This document shows positions 32,552 through 43,617 of a stretch of DNA of 64,000 nucleotides, in pieces (position 1 is the first letter of the stretch; every line of letters starts with the position of its first letter). A model generated the notes under the pieces. The model did no database searches. It saw nothing but the letters and a program-made list of their open reading frames with translations, and had not been told where the DNA came from. Position numbers and translations under genes: made by a program. Source of the DNA: Branchipolynoe longqiensis (Eukaryota; Annelida; Polychaeta; Phyllodocida; Polynoidae); NCBI GenBank assembly GCA_030323885.1, contig CM059188.1:114060776-114124775 (forward strand). Reading direction: 5' to 3'.

Positions 32552-33165
32552 TCGGTCAAACCAATGACTTACAAAATTAATACTTGTCGCTTCCTAGCAT
32601 GACACTTGGCATTACTAGGTTGAGGCAAGGACTGGTTAGCTCAGTGTCAGGATAGACCAGACGGGATGGCCAAATGAGTTGAGCGTCCATATCCCGTTTT
32701 GGTAGATCGTGGGATTCGAACCCCTGGTCGAGTCAAGCCAATGACTTATAATCTGATACTTGTCGCTTCCTAGCATGACACTCGGAATTATTAGGATACG
32801 GCAAGGACTGGTTGGCTCAGTGCCAGGATAATGTCGCTGAGTGGGATATCATGTCATCGTGCTAATGAACCTGGTCTGCCTATGGGGAAGCACTATAAAG
32901 TCACCATGACTGAGCACTGCCACATGTCGGTACTCGTCCTGATATGACCATAGATGTTGTCAGGACGTAAAACTCCAACAACCAACCAACCAACAGTATC
33001 AGGATAATGAGACTGAGTGCGAAATCAGGTCATGGTGCCAATGAGCCTGGTCTCCCAATGGAGCAGCACCACAAAGTCACTATGAGTGTGCACTGTCACA
33101 AGTTGGTACTCATCCTGATATGACCATAGATGTTGCCAGGTCGTAAAACTCCAACTACCAAATAA
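32552..33165 (+). repeat. SINE-A copy split by another SINE-A
   Basis: The outer copy runs 32552-32655, stops at AGTGTCAGGATA, and resumes at 32993 with AGTATCAGGATA, continuing to CTCCAACTACC. It lacks the head. Confidence 0.9.
32656..32992 (+). repeat. SINE-A copy, full length, inserted in SINE-A
   Basis: GACCAGACGGGATGGCC to CCAACAACCAACCAACCAAC. It is flanked by a 12-bp target duplication AGTRTCAGGATA, showing insertion as a unit. Confidence 0.9.
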
Positions 33166-33282
33166 ATCAACCTGATTCAGAACGTCAAATAACACCGCAT
33201 GTTCACCCCACACATGCTGCCTCTATCTAGTACCACGTGGTCTTTCTCTGTGATCTGTCGCAATCTGCACCAAGCAAGGAAC

Positions 33283-33622
33283 CACACGTTTGTTTGTTGG
33301 GGTTTTACGTCCTACCAACCATCTATGGTCATATCAGGGCAGGTACCGACTTCTGACAGTACACACTCATAGCAACCTTATTAGTGCTGTCCCACTGGGA
33401 GATCATGCTGCTGGCACCATGACTCGATATCCCACTCAGTCACGTTATCCTGATACACAGGTAACCAGTCCTTGCCCTATCCTATTAATTCTGAGCGGCA
33501 GGCTAGGAAGCGACAAGTATGAATTTAGGAAATCATTGTTTTGACTCGGCTGGGAATCAAACTCCCAACCTTCAGCACGGGAAGCCTGCGCTCTAATGAT
33601 TGGACCACTTCGTCCAGTGGGT
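33283..33622 (-). repeat. SINE-A2 copy
   Basis: Reversed, full body; head complement TGGACCACTTCGTCCAGTGG. Confidence 0.85.
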
Positions 33623-33913
33623 AATTGCATGCAGTTAATGGTTAGGAGGTTAACTCAGGAATACCAGATATGGGGGTTCAAATCCAGTTAAGATCAACGT
33701 ATCCCAAATGGTTTTCAACAGCTGCCATAGCACTGGTTGCATCACTAGGATGCTGTACATGTTTCACTCTGTTTTGTTGGTGAACCTGCCTTGTGTCGTC
33801 AGTTGGGGCATTTGTAACCATAGCCATTAAAAAGCTTGTGGACATAGGCCATTTGAGGAACTTACAATTCCATGGCGGTTAGTGTCCTCACCGGTAGGGG
33901 ACCACATACATAG

Positions 33914-34178
33914 CTACCGGACGCGGTGGCCGAATCGGTAGAGCGCGGACCTCCCGTAGGGGAGATCAGGAGTTCGGTTCCCGGTCGAGTCAAACCAATG
34001 ACTTACAAAATTAATACTTGTTAGTTCCTAGCCTGGAACTCTGCATTATTAGGATAGGACAAGGACTGGTTAGCTCAGTGTCAGGATAATGTGACTGAGT
34101 GGGATATCGGGTCATGGTACTGGTAAAGTGGCAGCCTGGTCTCCCAGTGGGGCAGGACTATAAAGTCACCATGAGTGG
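33914..34178 (+). repeat. SINE-A2 copy, tail cut by foldback element
   Basis: Head CCGGACGCGGTGGCCGAATC and GAGTTCGGTTCCCGG. The body stops at GTCACCATGAGTG where the next element begins. Confidence 0.9.
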
Positions 34179-34677
34179 AACGTGAACCTTGGTGTTTCTT
34201 CACTTTAACCCCCACCCGTGTGTGTTATACCGCCGTGTGCATGGTGGGCAGTCCCGGTGTCGCAGTGTAAAACGGTACCTGGTTTAAAACGGGGCTTTTC
34301 ACAATACGCATGCGCATGCATTTCTGCCTGATTGAGATTGTACCCATGTTTAATAACTTGTTAATTGTGTGTTAACTTGTTAGTGCAGAGGATAATATAT
34401 ACTATCAAGCATTAAATATTCACTACAATGATTCCTGAAGGAATCCTTGCTTGTCTCGGCCTACATTTCTAGAGAGCTCCTCCACAGACAGAAGCAAGCC
34501 AGAAATTCAGACAAGATTTCAGGCTTGCCATCGACTTTGACACATGCACATTGTGAAAAGCTCGGTTTTGAACCAGGTACCTTTTATAAACTGCGACGCC
34601 GGGACTGCCCGCCATGCACGCAGCGGAGTAACACACACGGGTGGGGGTTAAAGTGAAGAAACACCAGGGTTCACGTT
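34179..34677. mobile_element. foldback element with ~125-bp inverted arms
   Basis: 34179-34305 is the imperfect reverse complement of 34549-34677: AACGTGAACCTTGGTGTTTC, CACTTTAACCCCCACCCGTG, GGCAGTCCCGG and GGTACCTGGTT are all mirrored. The ~240-bp centre is AT-rich and non-coding. It lies exactly at the truncation point of the neighbouring SINE. Confidence 0.85.
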
Positions 34678-34711
34678 GACTAATCCCAACTGTTTGTCAG
34701 CGAGTCAACTT

Positions 34712-35061
34712 TTAAAGCCGTGTAGTCTGATTAAAGCTTCACATTTTCCAAAGCAAAACACTTAGTCAGGTTTGAACCTACATATCCAACTTAGATGCTG
34801 GTACACATGTTAAGTACCTGTTGCTATATATAAGGGCATACTATTACTAAATCTATTTAATTGAACCTCTTACTAATGAAGCATATGGGGTCAGAATTTA
34901 GACAAGCACACCAACATTAATTTTGCATGTTTACAGGTCAAATATCACCATTTTAAATCCCAGATACTTCAAGCTAATGTAAGGTAGATTAAAATAATCA
35001 ACCTGATTGATTTATCTCGGAAAAGGATAGAAATTCAAAACCATTGAATTCTGTAACTTTG
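34712..35061 (+). mobile_element. MITE-T copy, diverged
   Basis: TTAAAGCCGTGTAGTCTGAT at left; the right end is worn (CATTGAATTCTGTAACTTT). Confidence 0.85.
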
Positions 35062-35164
35062 TGCAATGGTTTAAATTGCAGAACCGATATTTCCAAAGGT
35101 TATGCATTGTTTCAGCTGAGCCTAGTGGGCCTGACTAATTAGGTTGTTTGTAACCTGGTCGGTT

Positions 35165-35815
35165 ATACCCCTGTCACACTACGACGTAACGAGCCAACGT
35201 GAGCCTAACGTGGTCATTTTTCGTCATTACGTTGGGTTACGTCATGATGACGTCATAATGATGTTAGAATGACATCGAGCTACGTCACATTACGTCGAGT
35301 TACGTCAAGGTTTTGGACATGTTCAAAACTTTCCACGTAGCTCGAACGTAAGGGTTTACGTTCGCCGTACGTTCTGTTCACGTTCAGTGAACGTCAATGA
35401 CGTTAAACGGACGTTATTCCAACGCTGCTCACTACGTTCAACTACGTTCCACTACGTTCCACTACGTTGACCCACATTAAACCGAGTGCAAATGCCTACG
35501 GGGCTTAATGGGAACGTCAGGAGAACGTCAGGAGAACGTGCATTCAACGTACGTTCAACGTCTCATGACGTGGCTAACGTCACGTAACGTTCTTCTGGCG
35601 ATGGAATAACGTTCATAACGTTCCGTGAACGTAGTGACGTTGTCCTCTCTCGTTGAATGACGGTATCACTACGCTTTACCGACGTTACGTTCTCGTCCAC
35701 TACGTTGCATCCACGTTCAACTTCTGCCCAAATTTGCATACTACGCCGAGAAGTTCAACGTTCTTCACGTTCTCCCTATGCTGACGTCATTACGTCGTAG
35801 TGTGACAGGGCCATT
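35165..35815. mobile_element. echo element E5 (ACGTT-iterated), 650 bp
   Basis: Inverted ends CCTGTCACACTACGACGTAA at about 35169 and 35790-35810. The interior has dozens of AACGT/ACGTT words on both strands. The central near-palindrome AAGGTTTTGGACATGTTC is at 35306-35331. No ORF. Confidence 0.9.
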
Positions 35816-35929
35816 ACAGGCTACAAATCTGGAGCAATGGATCCACACCAATAAATCGGTCTGATCTTGGTAGAAGTAGACACTTCTAGGAGTCACGTAT
35901 TCAAAGCACTTGAGCCTGTGTGCTGAAGG

Positions 35930-36373
35930 GTTGGCGAGGCAGGAAGCGAAAAAGACGGGATTTGTCGCTGAAGAGAACAGAGCAGCATTGAAAAATTAAA
36001 AGGGCCCTACCCAAGCAAGCAACTCCTTTGATAAGGAGGAGAAGTAAGCCTAGGATAAAAAAAAGTAATAGGTAGGATTTAGGAAATAGAAGGGAGGAGA
36101 GTTGAGTCAAAGAGTTGTGCCTCGTTGCTCTGGGTTGACCAGACAACGAGCCGGAGACACAAACAGATAAGTGGCGGTAGAAGGTGAAGAGCCGGCCTCT
36201 CCCTGCAATATTTTTTAGATCAAACCAGGCGATGAGACTGAGGGGAGATAGAAGAGGTGTGGATGAAGTGGAGTCTGTACAGCAAGTGAACCTAGTGGGT
36301 GTAGTGCTGTAGGTGTATGTGTCATAAGGGCCCCCTACATACTACTTTCCTGCCACACGTGTTTGGTTTCTGG
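35930..36373. repeat. ~450-bp duplicated block, copy 1
   Basis: GGCGAGGCAGGAAGCG to TTTCCTGCCACACGTGT matches 36757-37222 in the same orientation (shared GAACAGAGCAGCATTG-type, AACTCCTTTGATAAGG, AGAGTTGAGTCAAAGAG and CATAAGGGCCCC words). The minus-strand open frames in both copies look non-conserved. Confidence 0.85.
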
Positions 36374-36374
36374 G

Positions 36375-36728
36375 ACCAGACGGGGTGGCCGAATGAGTTC
36401 AGCGTCCGTCTCCTGTTTTGGGAGATCGGGAATCCGAACTCATGAGTTTGTGGGTTTGAACCCTGGTCGAGTAAAACCAATGACTTACAAATTTATACTT
36501 GGCGCTTCCTAGCCTGGCATTCAGCATTACTAGGATAGGGCAAGGACTGGTTCACTCAGTGTCAGGATAATGTGACTGAGTGGGATATCAGGTCATGGTG
36601 CTGGCAGCCTGATTTCCCAGTGGGGCAGCACTATAAAATCGCCATGAGTGTACACTGTCACAAGTCAGAACCCATCCTGATATGACCTTAGATGTTGCCA
36701 CGATTTAAAACTCCAACAAACACCCAAC
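36375..36728 (+). repeat. SINE-A copy between the duplicated blocks
   Basis: GACCAGACGGGGTGGCCGAATG to AAAACTCCAACAAACACCC. Confidence 0.9.
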
Positions 36729-36756
36729 CCTTGACGGTGGTCTCGTGGCGGGTGAA

Positions 36757-37222
36757 GAAGAGTCGGAGAGGCAGGAAGGGGAAAAGATGGGATTCACAGT
36801 CGAAAAGCACAGAGCAGCAGTGAAAAGGAAAAGGGCGCACCCAATCAAACGACTCCTTTGATCAGGAGGAGAAGTAAGCCTGGGAGAAAAAAAAGTAATG
36901 GGTAGGATAGAGGATAGCAGAAAGAGAAGCGAGGAGAGTTGAGTCAAAGAGCCGTGCCTCCTTGCTGTGGGTTGACCAGACAGCGAGCCAGAGACACAAA
37001 CAGATTACTGGTGGTCGAAGGCAAAAAGCCGGCCGGCCGGCCTCTCCTTGCAATATTTCTTAGATCAAACCAGGAGAGGAGACTGGTGACTGAGGGACGA
37101 TAGAAGAGGTCTGGATGAAATGGAGTCTGGTCAGAAAGGTAGCCTGTTGGGTGTAGTGTTTTAGATGTACGCGTCATAAGGGCCCCTTATGTACTACTTT
37201 CCTGCCATAGGTGTCTGGTTTC
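36757..37222. repeat. ~450-bp duplicated block, copy 2
   Basis: Same-sense copy of 35930-36373 with small indels, including a doubled GGCCGGCCGG at 37030-37040. Confidence 0.85.
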
Positions 37223-37317
37223 TGAGGCTGCTGGGAAGTGCCAACACGAAGCCTAAAACCGCCCCACAGCTCCCCGCCACCAGCGTCACGGTTCAGCGAG
37301 CAGCACGTGACCTGGTA

Positions 37318-37850
37318 GACTGTTTATTTGTTAAAGTTTCACGTCCTGGCAACATCTAAGGTCATGTAAGGATGGGTCTCGACTTGTGACAGTGCACACT
37401 CATGGTGACTTTATTAGTTTATAGTGCTGAGAGATCAGGCCGCTGGCTGGCACCATAACCTGATATCCCACCCAGTCACTTTATCCTGACACTGAGGCAA
37501 CCAGTCCTTGCCTTATCATAATAATGCTGAGCACCAGGCTAGGAAGCGACAAGTATACATTTTTAAGTCATTGGTTTGACTCGACTGAGAGATCAGGCCA
37601 TTGGCCCCATGACCCGATATCCCACCCAGTCACCTTATCCTGATGCGGAGCTAACCAGTCCTTGCCCTATCCTATTAATGTCGAGCGCCACGCGACAAGT
37701 ATCAATTTACTAAGCCCTATCCTATTAATGTCGAGCGCCACGCGACAAGTATCAATTTACTAAGTCATTGGTTTGACTTGACTGAGAATCAAACTCCCGA
37801 CCTTCCGCACAGGAAGCCTGCGCTTTATCGATTCGGCCATCGCTTCTGTT
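37318..37850 (-). repeat. SINE-A compound: 1.6 copies with internal duplication
   Basis: The first copy runs 37318-37584 and joins, at GACTCGACTGAGAGATCAGG, to the middle of a second copy. Inside, GCCCTATCCTATTAATGTCG to TATCAATTTACTAA is present twice in tandem (about 37662-37713 and 37714-37762). The head complement ends GATTCGGCCATCGC. Confidence 0.8.
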
Positions 37851-37997
37851 CTAAATGTAATGAGGCGGAGTAGTTAAGTGGGTACATCTCCTTACATAGT
37901 GGTACTGTTGCACATACACACGGGGTTTGGTGAGTAGACGTTAACTGCATTTCACAAATAACTAACTCCCAGAATGCACTGATATTCAAATACCATT

Positions 37998-37998
<1 letters not shown>

Positions 37999-38042
<44 letters not shown>
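37999..38042. repeat. (TA)n microsatellite
   Basis: About 42 bp of TA repeats, ending in TGTGTG. Confidence 0.95.
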
Positions 38043-38050
<8 letters not shown>

Positions 38051-38079
38051 CTTTAAATCAATAAGCATGTGATAGTATT

Positions 38080-38123
38080 GTCGTGGGGGTGATGAAAATG
38101 GGAAATATTGTGCCTAGAGCGGG
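38080..38123 (-). repeat. SINE-C fragment fused to SINE-A
   Basis: GTGGGGGTGATGAAAATGGG to CCTAGAGCGGGACTCGAA is the end of the SINE-C unit. It runs straight into the SINE-A head at TGAGTTAGAGCG. Confidence 0.75.
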
Positions 38124-38452
38124 ACTCGAATGAGTTAGAGCGCCCGGCTCCCGTGTTGGTAGATCGTGGGGTCGTGGCTTCGAACCCTGGTCGAGTCAAA
38201 CCAATGACTTAAAAATTTGTACTTGTTGCTTCCTAGCCTGGCATTCGGCATTATTAGGACAGGGCAAGGACTGGTTGGCTCAGGGTCAGGATAATGTGAC
38301 TGAGTGGGATATCAGGTCATGGTGCTGGTGGCCTGGTCTTCCAGTGGGGCAGCACTTTAAAGTCACAATGAGTCCGCACTGTCACAAGTCGGTACCCGTC
38401 CTGATTATGAGCTTAGATGTTGCTAGGGCATAAAACAACAAACAAATAAATC
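38118..38452 (+). repeat. SINE-A copy, chimeric at its head
   Basis: Lacks the first ~20 bases of its own head; B-box TTCGAACCCTGGTCGAG and tail AAAACAACAAACAAAT are present. Confidence 0.85.
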
Positions 38453-38814
38453 CTTTGGTTGACAAGGCATGTTGTGCATGTTGCCAGTCATTGGGTTAAT
38501 TGCAGACAGGCATCAGCACTGATCAGGAGGGAATCACAGTGATCGGTTTGTTTGTCTGTTGTTCTTCATCCATCGGACTATGCAACGCGAAGGATTTTTG
38601 ATAAATGGTACATACATACACAGAATGCAGAAACTACCAACAAGATGTCCATGCCCAGGTTCCAGTGAGTTTTAATGGCATTGCTCTGTAGAAATACTCT
38701 TGATTTACACTCAACCCGCGGGGTTCTGTGTAGAATATTAAAGCAGCCTTAATTGCCCGATTCAGTGGACTTGGCCCCAGAAAAGTGTGATGGTTGGTCG
38801 GTAAGGTGTTGGAG
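38453..38814. other. intron 2, nothing recognised
   Basis: Contains a lone CATCGGACTATGCAAC phrase at about 38571, the inner end of MITE-T without the rest. No gene. Confidence 0.4.
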
Positions 38815-39470
38815 GTGGTTGTCAGTGGTACACTGTTACACTGGTAGACCATTACACCCTGCACACTGGTGGAGAGGTGGTTGTCAGTGTTACACTTGTA
38901 CACCGCTACACGATGCACATTGGTGGAGAGGCGGCTGTCAGCATTACACGGCTACAACGTGCACACCGGTGGAGAGGCGACTGTCAGTGTTACACTGGTA
39001 CACCGCTACACCATGCACACTGGTTGAGAGGTGGCTGTCAGTGTTACACTGGTACACCACTACACCATGCACACTGGTGGAGAGGTGGCTGTCAGTGTTA
39101 CACTGGTACACCGCTACACCATGCACACTGGTTGAGAGGTGGCTGTCAGTGTTACACTGGTACACCGCTACACCATGCACACAGGTGGAGATGTGGCGTT
39201 CAATGTTACACTGGTACACGGCTACACCGTGCACACTGGTGGAGAGGCAGTTGTCAGTGTTACACTGGTACAGCATTACACCATGCACACTGGTGGAGAG
39301 GCGGCTGTCAGTCTTACACTGGTACACCGCTACACCATACACACTAGTGGAGAGGCGGATGTCAGTGTTGCACTGTACACTGCTACACCGTGCACACTGG
39401 TGGAGAGGCGGCTGTCAGTGTTACACTGGTACACCGCTACACCATGCACACTGGTGGAGAGACAGCAGCC
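38815..39470. repeat. 54-bp minisatellite, ~12 units
   Basis: Unit: GTCAGTGTTACACTGGTACA + CCGCTACACCATGCACACTGG + TGGAGAGGTGGCT. The period (39037 to 39091) is 54, a multiple of three, so several frames stay open for 130-250 codons; these are artefacts. Confidence 0.95.
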
Positions 39471-39699
39471 ATCCAAGTGAGGGAGCCCCATTCGGTGCCC
39501 GTGTGCCTTGATCCCGAAGCAGGGTGGTGCAGTGTTCCTCAAGCCACTGGCAGCCCGACAGGACGGATACGCTGACGAACACTGCAGGTAGTCGGCAGTG
39601 TGACACCGACATGCGACCAGCCATCGTAACGTACGTGGACAGTGCGCAGCATCACCATACGCACCACGAGGGTAGGTGTTCAGGAATGCGTGTATCGGC

Positions 39700-40925
39700 C
39701 ATGCTGTGATATATATATATGTATATGTCATGTATAGCGCCCTACGCGAGTGTAAAGGCACGGAAGGGAATGATTATTGTTATATACATTATTATTGTGA
39801 CCATGACAGTGTGTATCGGCCATTTAGTGACATGTATACATGTATACATGTACATGTCATGTATAATGCATTATGCGAGTATAAAGGCATGGAAGGGAAT
39901 TGTTATTGTTATATACATTATTATTGTGGCCATGACTGTGTGTATCGGTCATGCAGTGATATATATATATACATGCATAAGTCATGTATACTGCACTATG
40001 TGAGTATAAAGGCATGGAAGGGAATTATTATTGTTATATACATTATTATTGTAACCATGACAGTGTATCGGCCATTTAGTGACATGTATACATGTGTAGT
40101 GGTCTGCACTGACCTCTCAGGCAAGTAACCACATAGACAGGTAGGCGTGGGGAGTGTGTTGATATCAGGGAGCCTAGGTGGTGTAATGGTTAGCACACTG
40201 GCCCGGAGTGCAAAGAGATGTGGGTTCGAGTCCCGCTCTAGGCGCAGTATTTCCCATTTTCATCACCCCCATGACACATGTATACATGTACATGTCATGT
40301 ATAATGCATTATGCGAGTATAAAGGCACGGAAGGGAATTACTATTGTTATATACATTATTATTGTGCCCACGACTGTGTGTATCGGTCATGCAGTGATAT
40401 ATATACATGCGTAAGTCATGTACACCGCATTATGTGAGTATAAAGGCACGGAAGGGAGTTATTATTGTTATATACATTATTATTGTGTCCACAACTGAGT
40501 TTATCGATCATGCAGTGATATATACATGCATAAGTCATGTATACCGCATTATGTGAGTATAAAGGCACGGAAGGGAATTATTATTGTTATATACATTATT
40601 ATTGTGCCCACGACTGTGTTTATCGGTCATGCAGTGATATATACATGCATAAGTCATGTATACTGCATTATGTGAGTATAGAGGCATGGAAGGGAATTAT
40701 TATTGTTATATACATTATTATTGTGCTCATGATGGTGTGCATCGCGCAATGCAATGATATATATATATACAACATGTATATGTCATGTATAATGCATTAG
40801 GCGAGTATAAAGGCATGGAAGGGAATAATTATTGTTATATACATTATTATTGTGCCCATGACTGTGTGTATTGCACCATGCAGTGATATATATACATGTA
40901 TATACTTTATTATTGTTATATTCTT
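39700..40925. repeat. ~115-130-bp satellite, ~9 units, with SINE-C inserted
   Basis: Each unit has ATGCAGTGATATATA, AAGTCATGTATACTGCA, GAGTATAAAGGCATGG and TATTGTTATATACATT. A related single unit occurs at about 53125-53190 and, reversed, at 54130-54185. Confidence 0.9.
40096..40275 (+). repeat. SINE-C: short tRNA-derived element, forward copy
   Basis: Inserted in the satellite with ACATGTATACATGT duplicated on both sides (14 bp). Positions 40172-40243 look like a tRNA: GCCTAGG pairs with TCTAGGC, the D arm GTGTAATGGTTAGCAC is Gln/Glu-like, and the T arm GTGGGTTCGAGTCCCGC is paired. The anticodon stem does not pair, so it is a tRNA relic and not a functional gene. Confidence 0.8.
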
Positions 40926-40995
40926 GTTTTGCCTCCTCCACATCATTCTGGACCAGTGGCGCTGCCGCCATCGCAACCCCCTCCTTCCTTGCACC

Positions 40996-41345
40996 CAGGA
41001 CCAGACGGGATGACCGAATGAGTTAGAGCGTCCGTCTCCCGTGTTGTTAGATCGTGGGGTCATGAGTTCGAACCCTGGTCGAGTCAAACCAATGACTTAG
41101 CAATTTATATTTGTTGCTTCATACCCTGGTGCTCAGCATTATTAAGATAGGACAAGGACTGGTTGGCTCAGTGTCAGGATAATGTGACTGAGTTGGATAT
41201 CAGGTCATGGTGCTGGTGGCCTGGTCTTTCAGTGGGGCAGCACTATAAAGTCGCCATGAGTGCGCACTGTCACAAGGTGGTACCCGTCCTGATGTGACCT
41301 TAGATGTTGCTAGGACATAAAACAACAACAAACAAACAAACAATC
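40996..41345 (+). repeat. SINE-A copy, full length
   Basis: GACCAGACGGGATGACCGAATG to AAAACAACAACAAACAAACAA. Confidence 0.9.
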
Positions 41346-41850
41346 CTCGCCCCCAATGGGCGTAGGAAAAACCCCACTCACACCGGAGGATTTTTCTGTA
41401 GGTTAGAGCTGATATTGATAGAATTATATATACTCATCCGACTTATATTTGTCTTCCTTTTGTACTGTAGCTGCCTTTATATATAATTTCTCCAGTGTAT
41501 ATGTCGCAAGGGGGACCCCCGCCCACAAATTACCCCAACAGATGGGGGGGGGCACTCCATCCACTCCATCAATGCGCCATGGAGGAATAGATAATATAAA
41601 GTATAAGTTCCCTTAGCATTTGTTCTCGTATAATGTGTTGTATATCCCATATATGTATTTATATATTTGAAGTGAGAGCTGGGAGACCGTTGGAGTCAGT
41701 TCCCGGGAAGGGGGAAGCAGGGAGTGCCCGGTTACAGGGAGGCCTGCTGAGAATAAGGGGTGTTGGGAAGCGAGAGTTGCCCAGAAGGAGCACCGAAAAA
41801 CATTAGGGACTATTCTTTATTTATATTCACATAATAAATTGTGTAGCAAA

Positions 41851-41893
<43 letters not shown>

Positions 41894-41988
41894 GTATATA
41901 TATGTTACATGTTGGAGCACGTATACTGCAACTTAGTGCAAGCACACCGAGCTGAGTGCCGAATGTCAGGTATGCTGGATCTTCCTTT
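41346..41988. other. intron 2; (TA)n tract
   Basis: A (TA)n tract is at 41854-41900. Otherwise no gene or recognised family. Confidence 0.4.
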
Positions 41989-42562
41989 AATGGGCTGTCA
42001 CATTACGACGCATCGCGCCAATGTACGCCGACGTATGTGATTTTTGGCTGCTACGTCGTGATGCTCATTGGTATACGTCAATGTGCATCAATGTTCGTCG
42101 AGATATGGCATCGCTCATCAGGGGGTTGGCAAAGTTTTGTGCATGCACAAAACTTTCGACGTATGACAACGTTCGACAACGTTTGGATTTTACGTCCGCC
42201 GTACGTCCACCTACTGACAACGTATGAATAACGTATGCCTAACATACATCTAACGTACATTTAGCGTTTCTCCAGCGTGTCTTGACGTATGTAACAGATG
42301 AGGTGTAGTTCTGGCAATCGAATAACATACATAATTTTCACCGGCGTTCTGTGAACGTACCGTGAGCGTAATTCGAGCATTTTACGCCGGGAGGTATGTT
42401 AGCCATACGTTGGTCATACGTTGGCCATATGCTATGTATACATTATGTACACGTCCAACTTTGCCCCCCACACTGAAAAGTTTTACACTCCTTGACGTAA
42501 AAAAAGTGATTTTACGCATTGACCGTGTGCTTGCGAGATGCGTCGTAATGTGACGGCCTTTA
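41989..42562. mobile_element. echo element E6 (TACGTC/ACGTA-iterated), 574 bp
   Basis: Inverted ends GGCTGTCACATTACGACGCA and GATGCGTCGTAATGTGACGG. The body repeats ACGTATG, TACGTC and CGTACG words. A perfect 26-bp central palindrome, AAAGTTTTGTGCA and its complement, is at 42131-42156. Confidence 0.9.
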
Positions 42563-42784
42563 TTGTTGGAGCATATAGCACAGCGTGCTGGTCTCTGGTC
42601 GCTGGTCGCTGGTACCAACCTCTCTGGGAGTCGCTGACCTTGCGTCCTTATACCACACAGCGCACCGCACCGGGCACCAGCCGCCGGGACAGGCCGGCCT
42701 GACATGGGGCCGCGCTGGTTCCAGCAAGTAGCTTTGTTCTGTAAAGCCTAGAGGGTGCGTGCAGAAAACTTGGTTGTTGTCATA

Positions 42785-42837
42785 TATTATATATATATAT
42801 AAATATATATATGTATATATTTTTATATATACGTGTG

Positions 42838-42893
<56 letters not shown>
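42785..42893. repeat. (TA)n microsatellite
   Basis: About 110 bp of TATA-type repeats directly before a SINE. Confidence 0.95.
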
Positions 42894-42898
<5 letters not shown>

Positions 42899-43220
42899 CG
42901 GGATGGCCGAATGAGTTGAGTGTCCGTCTCCCGTTTTGGTAGATTATGGGATTCGAACACTGGTCTATTCAAACCAATGACTTAAAGATTGATGCCTGTC
43001 GCTTCCTAGCCTGGCGCTTGGCATTAATAGCATAGGACAAGGACTGCTTTGAACAGTATTACTATTAGGATAATATGACTGTGTGGGATATCGGGTCATG
43101 CCGCCTGCGGCCCCGTCTCCCAGTGGGGCAGCACTATAGAAGTCGCCATGAGCGCACACTGTCACAAGTTGGTACCCATCCTGATATGACCTTAGCTGTT
43201 GCCAGAATGTAAAACTCCAA
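42894..43220 (+). repeat. SINE-A copy, full length
   Basis: CAGACGGGATGGCCGAATGAG to GTAAAACTCCAACTG; a short indel is at the GGTTAGCTC region. Confidence 0.9.
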
Positions 43221-43290
43221 CTGCGTACCACCTGAAAATCCCAATCTAGACCCCTTGACACGTCATCCTCGAAGCACCCCTCTCCGGCTG

Positions 43291-43352
43291 TTGGTTAGTT
43301 AGTTGTTGGAGTTTTTCTTCCTGGCAACATCTAAGGTCATGTCAGGAGGGAT
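43291..43352 (-). repeat. SINE-A tail fragment
   Basis: GGTTAGTTAGTTGTTGGAG to AAGGTCATGTCAGGA. Confidence 0.75.
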
Positions 43353-43617
43353 TTCTCAGGCTGTTCTTTCTTTCATCAGGTAGACAGACACACGGGTGCT
43401 ACCAGTCTTTAGCACAAAGAGTCCGTAAGAAGGCATACCACAGAGACCCCCCGGCGCAGTCGCGCGGTGTAGGTTCCTTTGAAGTGCGCGCGTCTGTTTT
43501 TTGTAGTCGCGCGGTTGTTCGGTGACGCACCAATGAGCGGGCACTGCATTCTGAAAAGGTCCCACGCGAGGTGATTTTGATCTCGTCGGATATTCATTAC
43601 AGCTAAACGAAATATAT
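43353..43617. other. intron 2, unrecognised minus-strand open frame
   Basis: An 87-codon frame on the minus strand has no domain I can identify. No repeat recognised. Confidence 0.35.

Noticed and set aside
35930..37222. LTR retrotransposon
   Set aside because: Direct copies are present, but the interior is a single SINE with no gag/pol, primer-binding site or clear TG..CA ends; kept only as a duplication.
38753..39511. 252-codon frame with repeated VLHWYTATPCTLVER
   Set aside because: The 54-bp satellite keeps frame because 54 is divisible by three; other frames and the reverse strand are equally open.
40172..40243. Functional tRNA gene
   Set aside because: Acceptor, D and T arms pair, but the anticodon stem does not, and the same segment is part of a mobile, tandemly amplified unit.
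39676..40800. Repeated open frames MYNALCEYKGTEGNYYCYIHYY
   Set aside because: They come from the ~120-bp satellite, interrupted by SINE-C, with no conserved start or splice signals.
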